From NCBI RefSeq assembly GCF_016107705.1, contig NZ_JAEHGC010000016.1, positions 1 through 64,000 on the forward strand: a stretch of DNA of 64,000 bases, written 5' to 3'. This document shows, one piece after another, positions 34,606 to 43,701 of this stretch. The position numbers were made by a program, and so were the translations under genes. This stretch comes from Neobacillus cucumis (lineage in GTDB: Bacteria; Bacillota; Bacilli; Bacillales_B; DSM-18226). Numbering within the stretch: the stretch's first letter is position 1; each line of letters begins with the position of its first letter. The notes beneath the pieces were generated by a model, which saw nothing but the letters and a program-made list of their open reading frames with translations, searched no databases and was not told the origin of the DNA.

Positions 34606-34646
34606 GAGCAAGACTTGCATACGTAATCGAGTCTTTGCTCTTATTT
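34601..34646 (+). terminator. Terminator after the pseudogene
   Basis: AATAAGAGCAAGACT (34601-34615) pairs with AGTCTTTGCTCTTATT (34630-34645) with one bulged T, followed by T residues. Its survival next to a decayed gene is consistent with recent decay. Confidence 0.88.
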
Positions 34647-34738
34647 TTTATTTGTGTTTTTATACTATAAATTTAGTTAAAGTATGATATTTTTGTAGAT
34701 TATGTAAATTCATGTAAAACAAAAAGGGGCGAAAAAGT

Positions 34739-35569
34739 ATGAGAAAATATAAATATGAAGAGGTAAAACAAGCGTTTAAAGAACGGGGCTACGAATTGTT
34801 GGAGAAGGAATATGTTAGCACCCGTGTGAAAATGAGTTTTCGCTGCCCGATACATCCGAATGATGAACAGAGTACCACATTTGATAATTTTATAAGGGGA
34901 AAAACTGGTTGTAATTGTTGTTCTGGTAAAAAACATTCAATTGATGAAGTTAAATTAGAGTTTGAAAAACGTGGATATCAATTATTAGAAACTAGATACA
35001 TTAATAGTTTAACTAAATTGAGGTATAGATGTCTAAAACATCCAGATAAGATCAATATGATGGAATTTTATGCTTTACTAAATGGAAATGGTTGCCCGCA
35101 TTGTTATAACGAGAAAAAAAGCAAATGGTATAGTGGCGGTAAAAATCCTAATTGGAACGGCGGGATTACCACTTTAAGTATGGCATTAAGAGAGAGTACA
35201 AAAAATTGGAAATATAACACTTTAATTAAATATGATTTTAGATGTGCGGTTACTCGTGAACGAACAAATGATTTACAAATACATCATAGTGAGTCTTTTG
35301 CTGCTTTACGTGATGAAGTATTAAAAGAATTAAATTTTGACAAAAGAAGAAATAAAAATGATTATACTGATGATGAATTGCAACTCATTTATAACCAATT
35401 AGAACAAAAGCATGATGAAATTGTTGGAATCCCATTAAGAAAACATGTGCATCAATTATTCCATAAAATATATGGTAAGAAAAATAATACCTTAGAACAG
35501 TTCATTGAATTCAAAACCCGTTGGGATAAAGGGGAGTTTAATGAGCAATTAGAGTTAGAATTGTTTTAA
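34739..35569 (+). CDS. HNH homing-endonuclease-like protein with two zinc-binding repeats
   Basis: The 276-residue protein has two copies of a module of about 65 residues with shared F-x-x-RGY-x-LLE-x-x-Y and C-x-x-H ... C-x-x-C motifs (about 1-65 and 66-128). They are followed by GGKNPNWNGG, a NUMOD3-like motif (about 132-141), and an HNH-type region (RCAVTRERTNDLQIHHSES ... HVHQLFHKIYG). Such proteins are free-standing homing endonucleases common in phages. It lies in decayed accessory sequence, suggesting mobile origin. The ribosome site AAGGGGCG is acceptable. Confidence 0.72.
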   Translation: MRKYKYEEVKQAFKERGYELLEKEYVSTRVKMSFRCPIHPNDEQSTTFDNFIRGKTGCNCCSGKKHSIDEVKLEFEKRGYQLLETRYINSLTKLRYRCLKHPDKINMMEFYALLNGNGCPHCYNEKKSKWYSGGKNPNWNGGITTLSMALRESTKNWKYNTLIKYDFRCAVTRERTNDLQIHHSESFAALRDEVLKELNFDKRRNKNDYTDDELQLIYNQLEQKHDEIVGIPLRKHVHQLFHKIYGKKNNTLEQFIEFKTRWDKGEFNEQLELELF

Positions 35570-35605
35570 TGCTTTATCGCACTAAAAATTACGTAAAATA
35601 TAAAT

Positions 35606-35634
35606 TTGACGAACTAATGTGTATAAGGTAAAAT
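35606..35634 (+). promoter_or_regulatory. Sigma-A promoter of xerS
   Basis: TTGACG (35606-35611) and TAAAAT (35629-35634) are 17 bp apart, 20 bp upstream of the xerS start. Confidence 0.75.
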
Positions 35635-35653
35635 ATAGAAGTGAGGTGTTATT

Positions 35654-36733
35654 ATGGTAAATCCGGCAAAACAACAAAATTTTCAAAAACTACAATCCTT
35701 GCTCAATGAGCTCCCTTGGTATGTTGACGAATATATCAATCATAAGCTTAGAAAACTATCGACCGCATCCTTGTTTAATTACTGTCATGATTATAAGATT
35801 TTCTTTAATTGGATGATTAGTGAACAGCTTTGGACCGGCTGCATGAAAGAAATCCCGTTAGAGCGGCTCGAACGGCTAACTGTGCTTGAAGTTGAAGGAT
35901 TTTTAAACTTCCTTCATTATGAGTTAAATAATAAAGAATTGACCGTAAACCGAAAGCTATCAGCGTTAAAATCGCTGTTCAATTACCTTCAAAACATTGC
36001 GGAAACACAGGATTTACAAGCCTATATCAATCGAAATGTGATGGCCAAAATTGAATTTAATGAGATTAAAGAAACAATGGAAACGCGAGCAAATAAAATG
36101 GAAGGTAAAATTTTGCTTGGTGATGAATATGAACAGTTTCGGCTGTTTGTTGCTCATGGATTTGGCGAATTAAACAAGGATAATAAGAAAATCTACAACT
36201 TTTATAAAATGAATCAACAGCGTGATACAGCGATTATTTCATTAATTCTAGGTTCCGGACTTCGCCTTTCTGAGCTTGTTGGATTGGACCTTGATGATAT
36301 CGACTTTAGCAAGTATTCTGCCCGGGTGATTCGTAAAGGCAATAAGGAACAATTTGTTTTTTTTAGTCAGGTGGCGATGGCTGATTTGCAGGAGTATCTT
36401 ACCATAAGGACTGAAAAGTATCAGGTGGATAAAACAAATAAAGCCTTGTTTATTTCTGCCCCAATGGGTCCAAAAGGAAAATCAAGAAGACTTACCGCCA
36501 GGTCGGTTGAAAAACTAGTTGAAAAGTATGCTGCAGCATTCGGGAAACCATCATTATCTGTACATAAATTACGTCATTCATTTGCAACCAGATATCATAC
36601 AGAAATAAATGATGTGCCGAAATTACGCAGACAGTTGGGACATTCATCGATTCAAACGACCATGATCTATACCCATATTCGTAATGAGGATCTAAAAAGT
36701 GCTGTTGATAAGATGGATATGCCTAAAGATTAG
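35654..36733 (+). CDS. xerS: Tyrosine recombinase XerS
   Basis: The 359-residue site-specific recombinase has the full catalytic set: R204 (GSGLRLSE), the IRKG lysine, H304 and R307 (HKLRH), H330 (LGHSS) and nucleophile Y339 (YTH). Length and the N-terminal LPWYVDEYINHKL ... YINRNVM pattern match XerS, the single-protein dimer-resolution recombinase of streptococci and some bacilli. In streptococci its dif site lies just upstream of the gene; I could not identify one convincingly here. An independent sigma-A promoter and GTGAGGTG ribosome site are present. Confidence 0.85.
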   Translation: MVNPAKQQNFQKLQSLLNELPWYVDEYINHKLRKLSTASLFNYCHDYKIFFNWMISEQLWTGCMKEIPLERLERLTVLEVEGFLNFLHYELNNKELTVNRKLSALKSLFNYLQNIAETQDLQAYINRNVMAKIEFNEIKETMETRANKMEGKILLGDEYEQFRLFVAHGFGELNKDNKKIYNFYKMNQQRDTAIISLILGSGLRLSELVGLDLDDIDFSKYSARVIRKGNKEQFVFFSQVAMADLQEYLTIRTEKYQVDKTNKALFISAPMGPKGKSRRLTARSVEKLVEKYAAAFGKPSLSVHKLRHSFATRYHTEINDVPKLRRQLGHSSIQTTMIYTHIRNEDLKSAVDKMDMPKD

Positions 36734-36767
36734 GTTGTTACTGGTTGGGTAACAGCCTTGTTTTTAT
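36733..36767 (+). terminator. Terminator after xerS
   Basis: GGTTGTTAC (36733-36741) pairs perfectly with GTAACAGCC (36749-36757) with one G-U, followed by TTGTTTTT. Confidence 0.85.
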
Positions 36768-36819
36768 TTTTATCAGTTTACATAATATAATTATAGTTAA
36801 TTAATTATAAAAAATAAAC

Positions 36820-36862
36820 TCTGTCTCAATCCCTAAGTATACTTAAGAAAATGAGACGGAGA
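36820..36862. repeat. Imperfect inverted repeat in the xerS-exporter gap
   Basis: CTCTGTCTCA (36820-36829) faces TGAGACGGAG (36853-36862) around a loop holding the palindrome TAAGTATACTTA. It may be a second terminator; no strong T-tract directly follows. Confidence 0.5.
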
Positions 36863-36918
36863 AGAAAAATCTCTTTTTTTCGGTTCAAATTCTACTATGA
36901 ACTATCCACGAATTATCA

Positions 36919-36948
36919 CAAAAAAAGCGCCTAGATCAACTAAGCGCT
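36919..36948 (-). terminator. Terminator of the ABC exporter operon
   Basis: AGCGCCTAG (36926-36934) pairs with CTAAGCGCT (36940-36948); on the minus strand it is followed by seven T residues. Confidence 0.88.
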
Positions 36949-36960
36949 CTGATTTCATTA

Positions 36961-38835
36961 TCACCCTGCCATCGCATTTCCACTAGAAAACTGACTATTA
37001 TAAAGTTCTGCATAAAATCCGCCTTTTTCAAGCAGTTCAGCATGATTTCCTTTTTCAATCACCGTACCATGATTCATAACCAAAATCAGATCAGCATCAC
37101 GAATGGTAGAAAGTCTATGGGCAATAATGAAGCTGGTCCTCCCTTTCATTAATCGGTCCATAGCTTTTTGAATTTGTACCTCTGTTCTCGTATCCACAGA
37201 ACTTGTAGCCTCGTCGAGAATAAGAATGGCGGGATCTGCCAATATCGCACGAGCAATCGTCAATAATTGCTTCTGTCCTTGTGAGATATTAGAGGCTTCT
37301 TCATTTAATATCGTATCATAGCCCTCTGGTAAGGTACGGATAAAATGGTCAGCAAAAGCAGCTTCCGATGCCGCGATAATTTCATCCTCTCCTGCTCCCT
37401 CTTTTCCATAACCAATATTATCACGAATTGTACTATTAAATAGCCATGTATCCTGCAAAACCATGCCAAACATACTTCTTAAATGCTCCCGCTTTAAGTC
37501 GCGAATATCAATCCCGTCGATTAAAATCTGCCCGTTTTGAATTTCGTAGAATCGCATCAATAGATTTATTAATGTCGTTTTACCCGCACCAGTTGGTCCG
37601 ACAATCGCAACTCTTTGACCGGGTTTTACCTCAATATTCATATCCTCAATTAACGGTTCATTTTCGTTATAGCCGAAGGAAACATGATTAAAGTTTACTT
37701 CCCCTTTTGGTGATGCAATCATTTTGGCATCTACCGCTTCTGGAACCTCTTCTAATTCATCTAAGATTTCAAAAACACGTTCTGCACTGGCAATCGTTGA
37801 TTGGATCACATTGGCAATCATTGCAGTTTGCGTGATGGGCTGAGAAAACTGTATTGCATATTGAATAAATGCTTGAATATCCCCAATTTCAATTGCCCTT
37901 TTCGTTACCAATATACCGCCGGCAACAGAAACAAGAACGTAGCCAATATTACTAACAAAGGACATTAGCGGCATAATCATACCGGAAACGAATTGAGCCT
38001 TCCATCCTGTTTGATATAGGGTTTCATTGATTTCATCGAATTTTTCAATTGATTTTTTCTCTCGTCCAAATACTTTTACAACTTTGTGGCCAGTATACAT
38101 TTCTTCCACATGGCCGTTAAGCTCTCCAAGTGCTTTTTGCTGTCCTTTAAAAAACTTTTGTGATTTTTTTGCTATCCCTGCAGTAGTTGCAAAGCTAAGC
38201 GGTAATGTTACGACGACAATGAGTGTCATTAATGGGCTAATTGTAAGCATCATGACGATGATTCCAATAATGGTAACAACGGAAGTGATTAGTTGTGTTA
38301 AGCTTTGCTGTAAGGTCGTGCTTATGTTATCGACATCATTTACAGCACGGCTTAAAATTTCTCCGTGTGTCCTAGCATCAAAGTATTTTAATGGAAGTCG
38401 ATTGAGTTTTTCCTCCACCTCTTTACGTAAATGGTATACCGTCTTTTGAGCGACACCTGCCATGATATATTGCTGAATATAGGCGAAAATCGCACTTAAA
38501 ATATATAATCCGATTAAAAGCAAGATGATATTTCCTATATAGTCAAAATCAATTTTGGCTCCAGGAACCCCTCTAAGCTTCATCATCAATCCTTCAAAAA
38601 GCCGTGTGGTTGCTTTTCCCATAATCTTTGGACTGACGATCGAAAATATCGTACTAATGATGGCGGTTATGAGCACAGCTAAAAGTTGGAATTTATGTGG
38701 TTTTAAGTAGCTGACTAGTCTTTTTAAGGTTCCTTTAAAATTTTTTGCTTTTTGGACAGGCATCAACCCGCCGCGAAAGCCGAATCCGCCACCGCCCGGT
38801 CCACCTTGCCTTTGGGAATGAGTCTCTTTGCTCAT
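36961..38835 (-). CDS. Heterodimeric ABC exporter, larger subunit (YheH/BmrD-like)
   Basis: The 624-residue half-transporter has a Gly-rich N-terminal tail, six membrane helices and a nucleotide-binding domain with Walker A GPTGAGKTT, Walker B ILILDEATSSVD and the H-loop AHRLST. Its Walker B glutamate is intact but the signature is ISQGQ instead of SGGQ. The partner has the opposite pattern, so the dimer has one consensus and one degenerate ATP site, as in BmrCD and LmrCD. The start overlaps the partner's stop by 4 nt. Confidence 0.92.
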   Translation of the reverse strand: MSKETHSQRQGGPGGGGFGFRGGLMPVQKAKNFKGTLKRLVSYLKPHKFQLLAVLITAIISTIFSIVSPKIMGKATTRLFEGLMMKLRGVPGAKIDFDYIGNIILLLIGLYILSAIFAYIQQYIMAGVAQKTVYHLRKEVEEKLNRLPLKYFDARTHGEILSRAVNDVDNISTTLQQSLTQLITSVVTIIGIIVMMLTISPLMTLIVVVTLPLSFATTAGIAKKSQKFFKGQQKALGELNGHVEEMYTGHKVVKVFGREKKSIEKFDEINETLYQTGWKAQFVSGMIMPLMSFVSNIGYVLVSVAGGILVTKRAIEIGDIQAFIQYAIQFSQPITQTAMIANVIQSTIASAERVFEILDELEEVPEAVDAKMIASPKGEVNFNHVSFGYNENEPLIEDMNIEVKPGQRVAIVGPTGAGKTTLINLLMRFYEIQNGQILIDGIDIRDLKREHLRSMFGMVLQDTWLFNSTIRDNIGYGKEGAGEDEIIAASEAAFADHFIRTLPEGYDTILNEEASNISQGQKQLLTIARAILADPAILILDEATSSVDTRTEVQIQKAMDRLMKGRTSFIIAHRLSTIRDADLILVMNHGTVIEKGNHAELLEKGGFYAELYNSQFSSGNAMAG

Positions 38836-40559
38836 GCGATTTCCTCCTCAGATAGCTGCGACATTACAATCTCACGATAAACCTCATTTGTTTCCAAAAG
38901 TTCGCGGTGTTTTCCAATTCCGGCAATTTTGCCATTATCTAAAACAATGATCTGGTCTGCATCGATTATGGTACTTACTCGTTGTGCAACAATTAATACA
39001 GTTGATTCAACTGTTTCTTCTTTTAATGCAGCACGAAGCTTCGCATCTGTTTTAAAATCCAAAGCGGAGAAGCTATCATCGAAAATATAGATTTCTGGTT
39101 TTCTAACAAGTGCCCTTGCGATGGATAAACGCTGTTTTTGTCCTCCTGAAACGTTTGTTCCCCCCTGGGCAATCACCGAATTGTATCCATCTGGCATGTT
39201 GGTAATAAATTCTGTCGCTTGGGCAATTTTTGCTGCGTGCTGTACTTCTTCATCTGTCGCATGTTCTTTGCCGAAACGAATATTTTCGGAAATACTTCCA
39301 GTAAAAAGAACAGCCATTTGCGGTACAAAGCCAATTTTTTCTCTTAACTCTTCTTGTTTCATTTTGCGGACATCAACACCGTCCACAAGGACTCTTCCAC
39401 TATCAACATCGTAAAAACGAGGAATCAAGTTAATAAGCGTTGATTTACCCGAACCTGTTCCGCCAATTATGGCAGTCACTTCCCCTGGTCTCATTGAAAA
39501 AGAGATATCAGAAATCGCTGGCATTTCAGCCCCAGGGTAACTAAAGGAAACATTTTCGAATTCTACAAGTCCTTTTTTACCATCGGTTGTCGCAGCTTCC
39601 GTTGGATCCTTTATATCTGCAATCGTTTCAAGGACTTCATTTATTCTTGCTGCAGAGACAGATGCTCGCGGAACCATGACAAACATCATCGACAGCATGA
39701 TAAATGAAAACATGATTTGCATAGCATATTGAATAAAAGCCATCATATCCCCGACTTCCATATGACCATTGCTAATCCGAATCCCTCCAAACCATACGAT
39801 TGCGACGGATGTAAGGTTTAGGACCATCATCATAATGGGCATCATAGCAGCCATGATTTTATTTACTTTAATTGCCGTATTCGTTAAATCAAGGTTTGCC
39901 GTATCAAAGCGTTTCTTTTCGTGCTCTACCTTGTTAAAAGAACGAATGACCCGAATTCCAGTTAGATTTTCGCGAAGAACTCGATTCAGTGTATCTAATT
40001 TTACCTGCATAGCCTTAAAAAGCGGAATTCCGCTTCTTGCGATGATCACAATAGCAATGATTAAAATAGGTAATGAAACTGCTAGGACTAAGGTTAACTT
40101 TGCATCTTTGGATAATGCCATGATTAGTCCGCCAATACACATCATCGGGGCCATAACCATCATTCTAAGCATCATGACTAAAACTTGTTGAACCTGCGTA
40201 ATATCATTGGTTGTTCTAGTAATCAGTGAGGCGGTGCCAATTTTATCAAACTCATGAAGCGAAAAATCCCCTACATGTGCAAATAATTTCCTACGAAGAG
40301 ACTTTCCAAATCCAGAGGCTACCTTTGCTGAAAAAAAGCTTGCTGTGACGGAGCATACCATTCCACCTGCTGCTACAAGCAGCATAAATCCGCCTATTTT
40401 CCAAATATAATGGGTATCCCCGGTGACCACACCTTTATCCACTATATCTGACATCAAGGTTGGCAAATAAAGCTCAGATAATGATTGCAAAAGGACTAAT
40501 ATAAGTACGGCCAACACAGATAGTCCAAATGGTTTTAAAAATTTCCTTAATTTGATCAA
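38832..40559 (-). CDS. Heterodimeric ABC exporter, smaller subunit (YheI/BmrC-like)
   Basis: The 575-residue half-transporter starts at TTG 40559 behind GGAGTG. It has six membrane helices, Walker A GGTGSGKST, a canonical signature VSGGQKQR and Walker B YIFDDSFSALD, in which the catalytic Glu is Asp. This marks the degenerate-site subunit of a BmrC/D-type multidrug exporter. It lies 20 bp downstream of the marR-like gene. Confidence 0.92.
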   Translation of the reverse strand: MIKLRKFLKPFGLSVLAVLILVLLQSLSELYLPTLMSDIVDKGVVTGDTHYIWKIGGFMLLVAAGGMVCSVTASFFSAKVASGFGKSLRRKLFAHVGDFSLHEFDKIGTASLITRTTNDITQVQQVLVMMLRMMVMAPMMCIGGLIMALSKDAKLTLVLAVSLPILIIAIVIIARSGIPLFKAMQVKLDTLNRVLRENLTGIRVIRSFNKVEHEKKRFDTANLDLTNTAIKVNKIMAAMMPIMMMVLNLTSVAIVWFGGIRISNGHMEVGDMMAFIQYAMQIMFSFIMLSMMFVMVPRASVSAARINEVLETIADIKDPTEAATTDGKKGLVEFENVSFSYPGAEMPAISDISFSMRPGEVTAIIGGTGSGKSTLINLIPRFYDVDSGRVLVDGVDVRKMKQEELREKIGFVPQMAVLFTGSISENIRFGKEHATDEEVQHAAKIAQATEFITNMPDGYNSVIAQGGTNVSGGQKQRLSIARALVRKPEIYIFDDSFSALDFKTDAKLRAALKEETVESTVLIVAQRVSTIIDADQIIVLDNGKIAGIGKHRELLETNEVYREIVMSQLSEEEIA

Positions 40560-40579
40560 GTTTGGTCACTCCATTCCGG

Positions 40580-41032
40580 TCAACGATTCAAATGATTGTT
40601 AAAGTAAGCCATCACTTTGGAGAGTAATTCCGCCAATTGTTCGCTATCATCCTCCCCTAAATGATCAATTAACCCACTAAAAGTTTCAAAGAAGGCTTTT
40701 CTTGCCTCGATCACAGCACTTTCACCATTTGATGTAAGGTTAATTTTAACAGCTCGTCTGTCATCTGGATCAATCCTCCGTTCAACCAATCCATCCTTTT
40801 CTAGTGTATTAATGATTTGTGTGACTGTCGGCGAGGTAACGTGTAACTTCTGACTGATTTCTGAAACCTTCATATCCGCCCTTTTGTTGTTTCCTTCACG
40901 GTAAATGGCCGCTAAGACCTTGAATTCACTTGGGTTGTAACCAGCAATTTTCCGCTCGTGCCAACCGGTCCTTCTGAATTGCATAAACGCTTTTAAAAGC
41001 TTTTGTGCAGTGGCACTTTCAATATCTGCCAT
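40580..41032 (-). CDS. MarR-family transcriptional regulator
   Basis: ATG 41032 follows GAGGTG by 6 nt; the in-frame GTG at 41041 is part of that ribosome site. The 150-residue protein has the MarR winged helix (VSEISQKLHVTSPTVTQIINTL, then DPDDRRAVKINLT as wing; shown in part). It heads the exporter operon and probably represses it via the palindrome at 41068-41096. The inducer, probably a drug or toxic compound, is unknown. Confidence 0.9.
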   Translation of the reverse strand: MADIESATAQKLLKAFMQFRRTGWHERKIAGYNPSEFKVLAAIYREGNNKRADMKVSEISQKLHVTSPTVTQIINTLEKDGLVERRIDPDDRRAVKINLTSNGESAVIEARKAFFETFSGLIDHLGEDDSEQLAELLSKVMAYFNNHLNR

Positions 41033-41067
41033 TTCTTTCACCTCATTTTTATTAAGGATACAAATAG

Positions 41068-41096
41068 TTAGGTTACTTATCTATTAGTAAGCCTAA
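41068..41096. promoter_or_regulatory. Candidate MarR operator
   Basis: TTAGGTTACT (41068-41077) is mirrored by AGTAAGCCTAA (41086-41096) with one inserted base, around an 8-bp spacer, 36 bp upstream of the MarR start. Confidence 0.55.
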
Positions 41097-41213
41097 GTAT
41101 ATTCTTTGGTCATTTATACGTCAAATTAGAGTTTAATTAGAATGCAATGAAGTGTTATGACTTTTTGTTTTATGAATCGAAATATTTCAAAAGTAATCTT
41201 CACTTTCCAGAAA

Positions 41214-41252
41214 AAAATAAAAGAGACGGACTCCATTTTCAGCCGTCTCTTT
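41214..41252 (-). terminator. Terminator of parEC
   Basis: AAAGAGACGG (41220-41229) pairs with CCGTCTCTTT (41243-41252); minus-strand T-tract follows. Confidence 0.9.
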
Positions 41253-41262
41253 AATATAATAA

Positions 41263-43701
41263 TTATTCCCCAGTGTTTTCAGGTGCAACTACTTTCCAAA
41301 TCGAGTTGACCTTACCATTTTCGCCTTCATCAAGGATAAACGACCCATTTGAATACCGGTCACTTGAACGAATATCTTCTGCGGTAATACTTTCTGTGTG
41401 TCCTTTTTCTGTTTGAACAAAAATCTTGTCGTGTTCGTTCGTCATCACAAAGCCAATGACTCGATGTGGATTTGTTTTTAGCTCCCTAAGGATGACAAGT
41501 CCTCGCTTCGCCCTTGTTGCTTTATCAAATTCCTTCAATTTCATCTTCTTAACAGACCCACGCTGTGTCGTAATGACGATAGACTTATTGCTATTAGGAG
41601 TGAGGACCTTTCCGCCAACAACGTAGTCGTCGTCTTTTAGGTTAATCCCTTTTACACCCGCTGCGCGTGCCCCGACAATACTAATTTCTTCTTCTGCAAA
41701 CCATAAAGCATACCCCAGGTGAGTGATTAAGAAAACATCCAGCGAACCATCTGTTAAATGGACATCAATCACTTGATCGTCTTCTTTTAGATTGATGCCG
41801 ACAAGCGGCTTGGAATAACGCTGTGCTTTGTACGCTTTCAGTTCTGTTTTCTTCACCATTCCATTTTTAGTGATAAAGACTAAATAGGCATCGGCTTCAA
41901 AATCTTTTACAGGTATTGCTCGAATGATTTCTTCATCACGTTCAATTGGAATAATATTGGCGACATGCTGTCCAAGGTCCTTCCAGCGAATATCCGGAAG
42001 TTCATGAACAGGGCAGAATAGATAATTTCCCTTATTGGTGAAGAGGAGTAAAACATCTTTAGTGTTCATGTCCAGCTGTGCTAATAAGCGGTCCGTATCC
42101 TTCATGGCCAAATCCTGCCCGTTTGATGCAGCATAGGAACGCTGGCTTGTCCGTTTCACATAGCCTTGTTTCGTAACGGTGACAATAACATCTTCGCTAG
42201 GAACCATAACTTCCAGATTAATTTTCAACTCTTCAATTTCTGCCTCAATTTTTGATCGCCGGTCATCGGCAAAGCGTTTTTTCACGTCTTTTAATTCTTT
42301 TTTAATGACGGAAAGGAGTTTTTTCTCACTCGCTAAAATCGCTGTCCACTCCTCAATTTTCTTCGCCAGCTCTTCTGCTTCGCTTTGGAGTGCTGTAATA
42401 TCCGTGTTTGTTAAACGGTAGAGTTGTAAGGAAACAATCGCTTCAGATTGCGGTTCTGTGAACGCAAATTTTGCGATTAAGTTATCCTTTGCATTCCGTT
42501 TATCTTTTGAAGCCCGGATGGTGGCAATCACTTCATCGAGAATCGATAAAGCCTTCATTAAGCCTTCAACAATATGCTGACGCTCCTTCGCTTTATTGAG
42601 CTCGAACTCAGTCCGTCTTGTTACCACTTCTTTTTGGTGTTCAATATAGGCATCCAGCAATTCACGAAGGCCCATTTGTTTTGGCCGCTTATTATAAATC
42701 GCAACCATGTTAAAGTTATAGGTAACTTGCAGATCACTATTTTTATATAAGTAGTTTAATACGCCCTCTGCGTCTGCATCCTTTTTTAATTCAATGACAA
42801 TTCTTAGCCCGGTTCGGTCCGTTTCATCCCGGACTTCGGAAATTCCTTCAACTTTTCGATCCAATCGGAACTCATCAATTTTTTTCACGAGATTTGCTTT
42901 ATTCACTTCATACGGAATTTCCGTAATAACAATTTGCTGCTTGCCGCCGCGGATTTCCTCAATTTCGGCTTTACTGCGGACAATGATTTTCCCTTTACCA
43001 GTTTCATAGGCTTTTTTAATACCGTCAATCCCTTGAATAATCCCGCCGGTTGGAAAATCTGGACCCTTGATAACGGTCATCAAATCCTCAACCGTTACAT
43101 CAGGCTGATCCATTTTCATAATAACACCATCGATGACTTCTCCAAGATGGTGTGGCGGTATTTCCGTTGCATACCCTGCAGAAATACCGGTAGACCCGTT
43201 TACCAAAAGGTTTGGAAACATTGCAGGCAATACGGTTGGTTCTTTTGAGGTATCATCAAAGTTTGGAATAAACTCAACGGTGTGTTTTTCAATATCCCGT
43301 AAGAGTTCCGCCGCAATGGCTGACAATCTTGCTTCGGTATAACGCATCGCTGCAGGAGGGTCACCGTCGACGCTACCGTTATTTCCATGCATTTCGACTA
43401 GGACATTGCGAACCTTCCAGTCCTGACTCATTCGCACCATTGCTTCATAAACAGAAGAATCACCATGAGGATGGTAGTTACCGATGACGTTACCAACTGT
43501 TTTCGCTGATTTTCGGAAGCCTTTTTCGTGCGTATTGCCTTCCACATGCATGGCATAAAGAATTCTTCGTTGTACCGGTTTTAAACCATCACGTGCGTCC
43601 GGCAGGGCACGCTCTTGAATAATGTACTTACTATATCTGCCAAAACGATCACCAAGTACATCTTCTAAAGGTAAGTCACGAAATTTTTCAATTGAGCTCA
43701 T
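41263..43701 (-). CDS. parC: DNA topoisomerase IV subunit A
   Basis: The start is ATG 43701 behind GAGGGGG, overlapping the parE stop by 14 nt; the longer in-frame start at 43737 is inside parE. The 812-residue protein shows the winged-helix and QRDR region [15 protein letters not shown] with quinolone-sensitive Ser and Glu, the catalytic Tyr in RYTEAR, and C-terminal beta-pinwheel repeats. With ParE it decatenates daughter chromosomes. In B. subtilis parE-parC is one operon, as here. Confidence 0.97.
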   Translation of the reverse strand: MSSIEKFRDLPLEDVLGDRFGRYSKYIIQERALPDARDGLKPVQRRILYAMHVEGNTHEKGFRKSAKTVGNVIGNYHPHGDSSVYEAMVRMSQDWKVRNVLVEMHGNNGSVDGDPPAAMRYTEARLSAIAAELLRDIEKHTVEFIPNFDDTSKEPTVLPAMFPNLLVNGSTGISAGYATEIPPHHLGEVIDGVIMKMDQPDVTVEDLMTVIKGPDFPTGGIIQGIDGIKKAYETGKGKIIVRSKAEIEEIRGGKQQIVITEIPYEVNKANLVKKIDEFRLDRKVEGISEVRDETDRTGLRIVIELKKDADAEGVLNYLYKNSDLQVTYNFNMVAIYNKRPKQMGLRELLDAYIEHQKEVVTRRTEFELNKAKERQHIVEGLMKALSILDEVIATIRASKDKRNAKDNLIAKFAFTEPQSEAIVSLQLYRLTNTDITALQSEAEELAKKIEEWTAILASEKKLLSVIKKELKDVKKRFADDRRSKIEAEIEELKINLEVMVPSEDVIVTVTKQGYVKRTSQRSYAASNGQDLAMKDTDRLLAQLDMNTKDVLLLFTNKGNYLFCPVHELPDIRWKDLGQHVANIIPIERDEEIIRAIPVKDFEADAYLVFITKNGMVKKTELKAYKAQRYSKPLVGINLKEDDQVIDVHLTDGSLDVFLITHLGYALWFAEEEISIVGARAAGVKGINLKDDDYVVGGKVLTPNSNKSIVITTQRGSVKKMKLKEFDKATRAKRGLVILRELKTNPHRVIGFVMTNEHDKIFVQTEKGHTESITAEDIRSSDRYSNGSFILDEGENGKVNSIWKVVAPENTGE

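Noticed and set aside
35570..35653. dif-type site upstream of xerS
   Set aside because: No inverted, Xer-site-like 28-31-bp core could be recognised; the segment is explained by the sigma-A promoter.
38027..38449. Open frame antisense to the ABC exporter
   Set aside because: Shadow of a clear coding sequence on the other strand.
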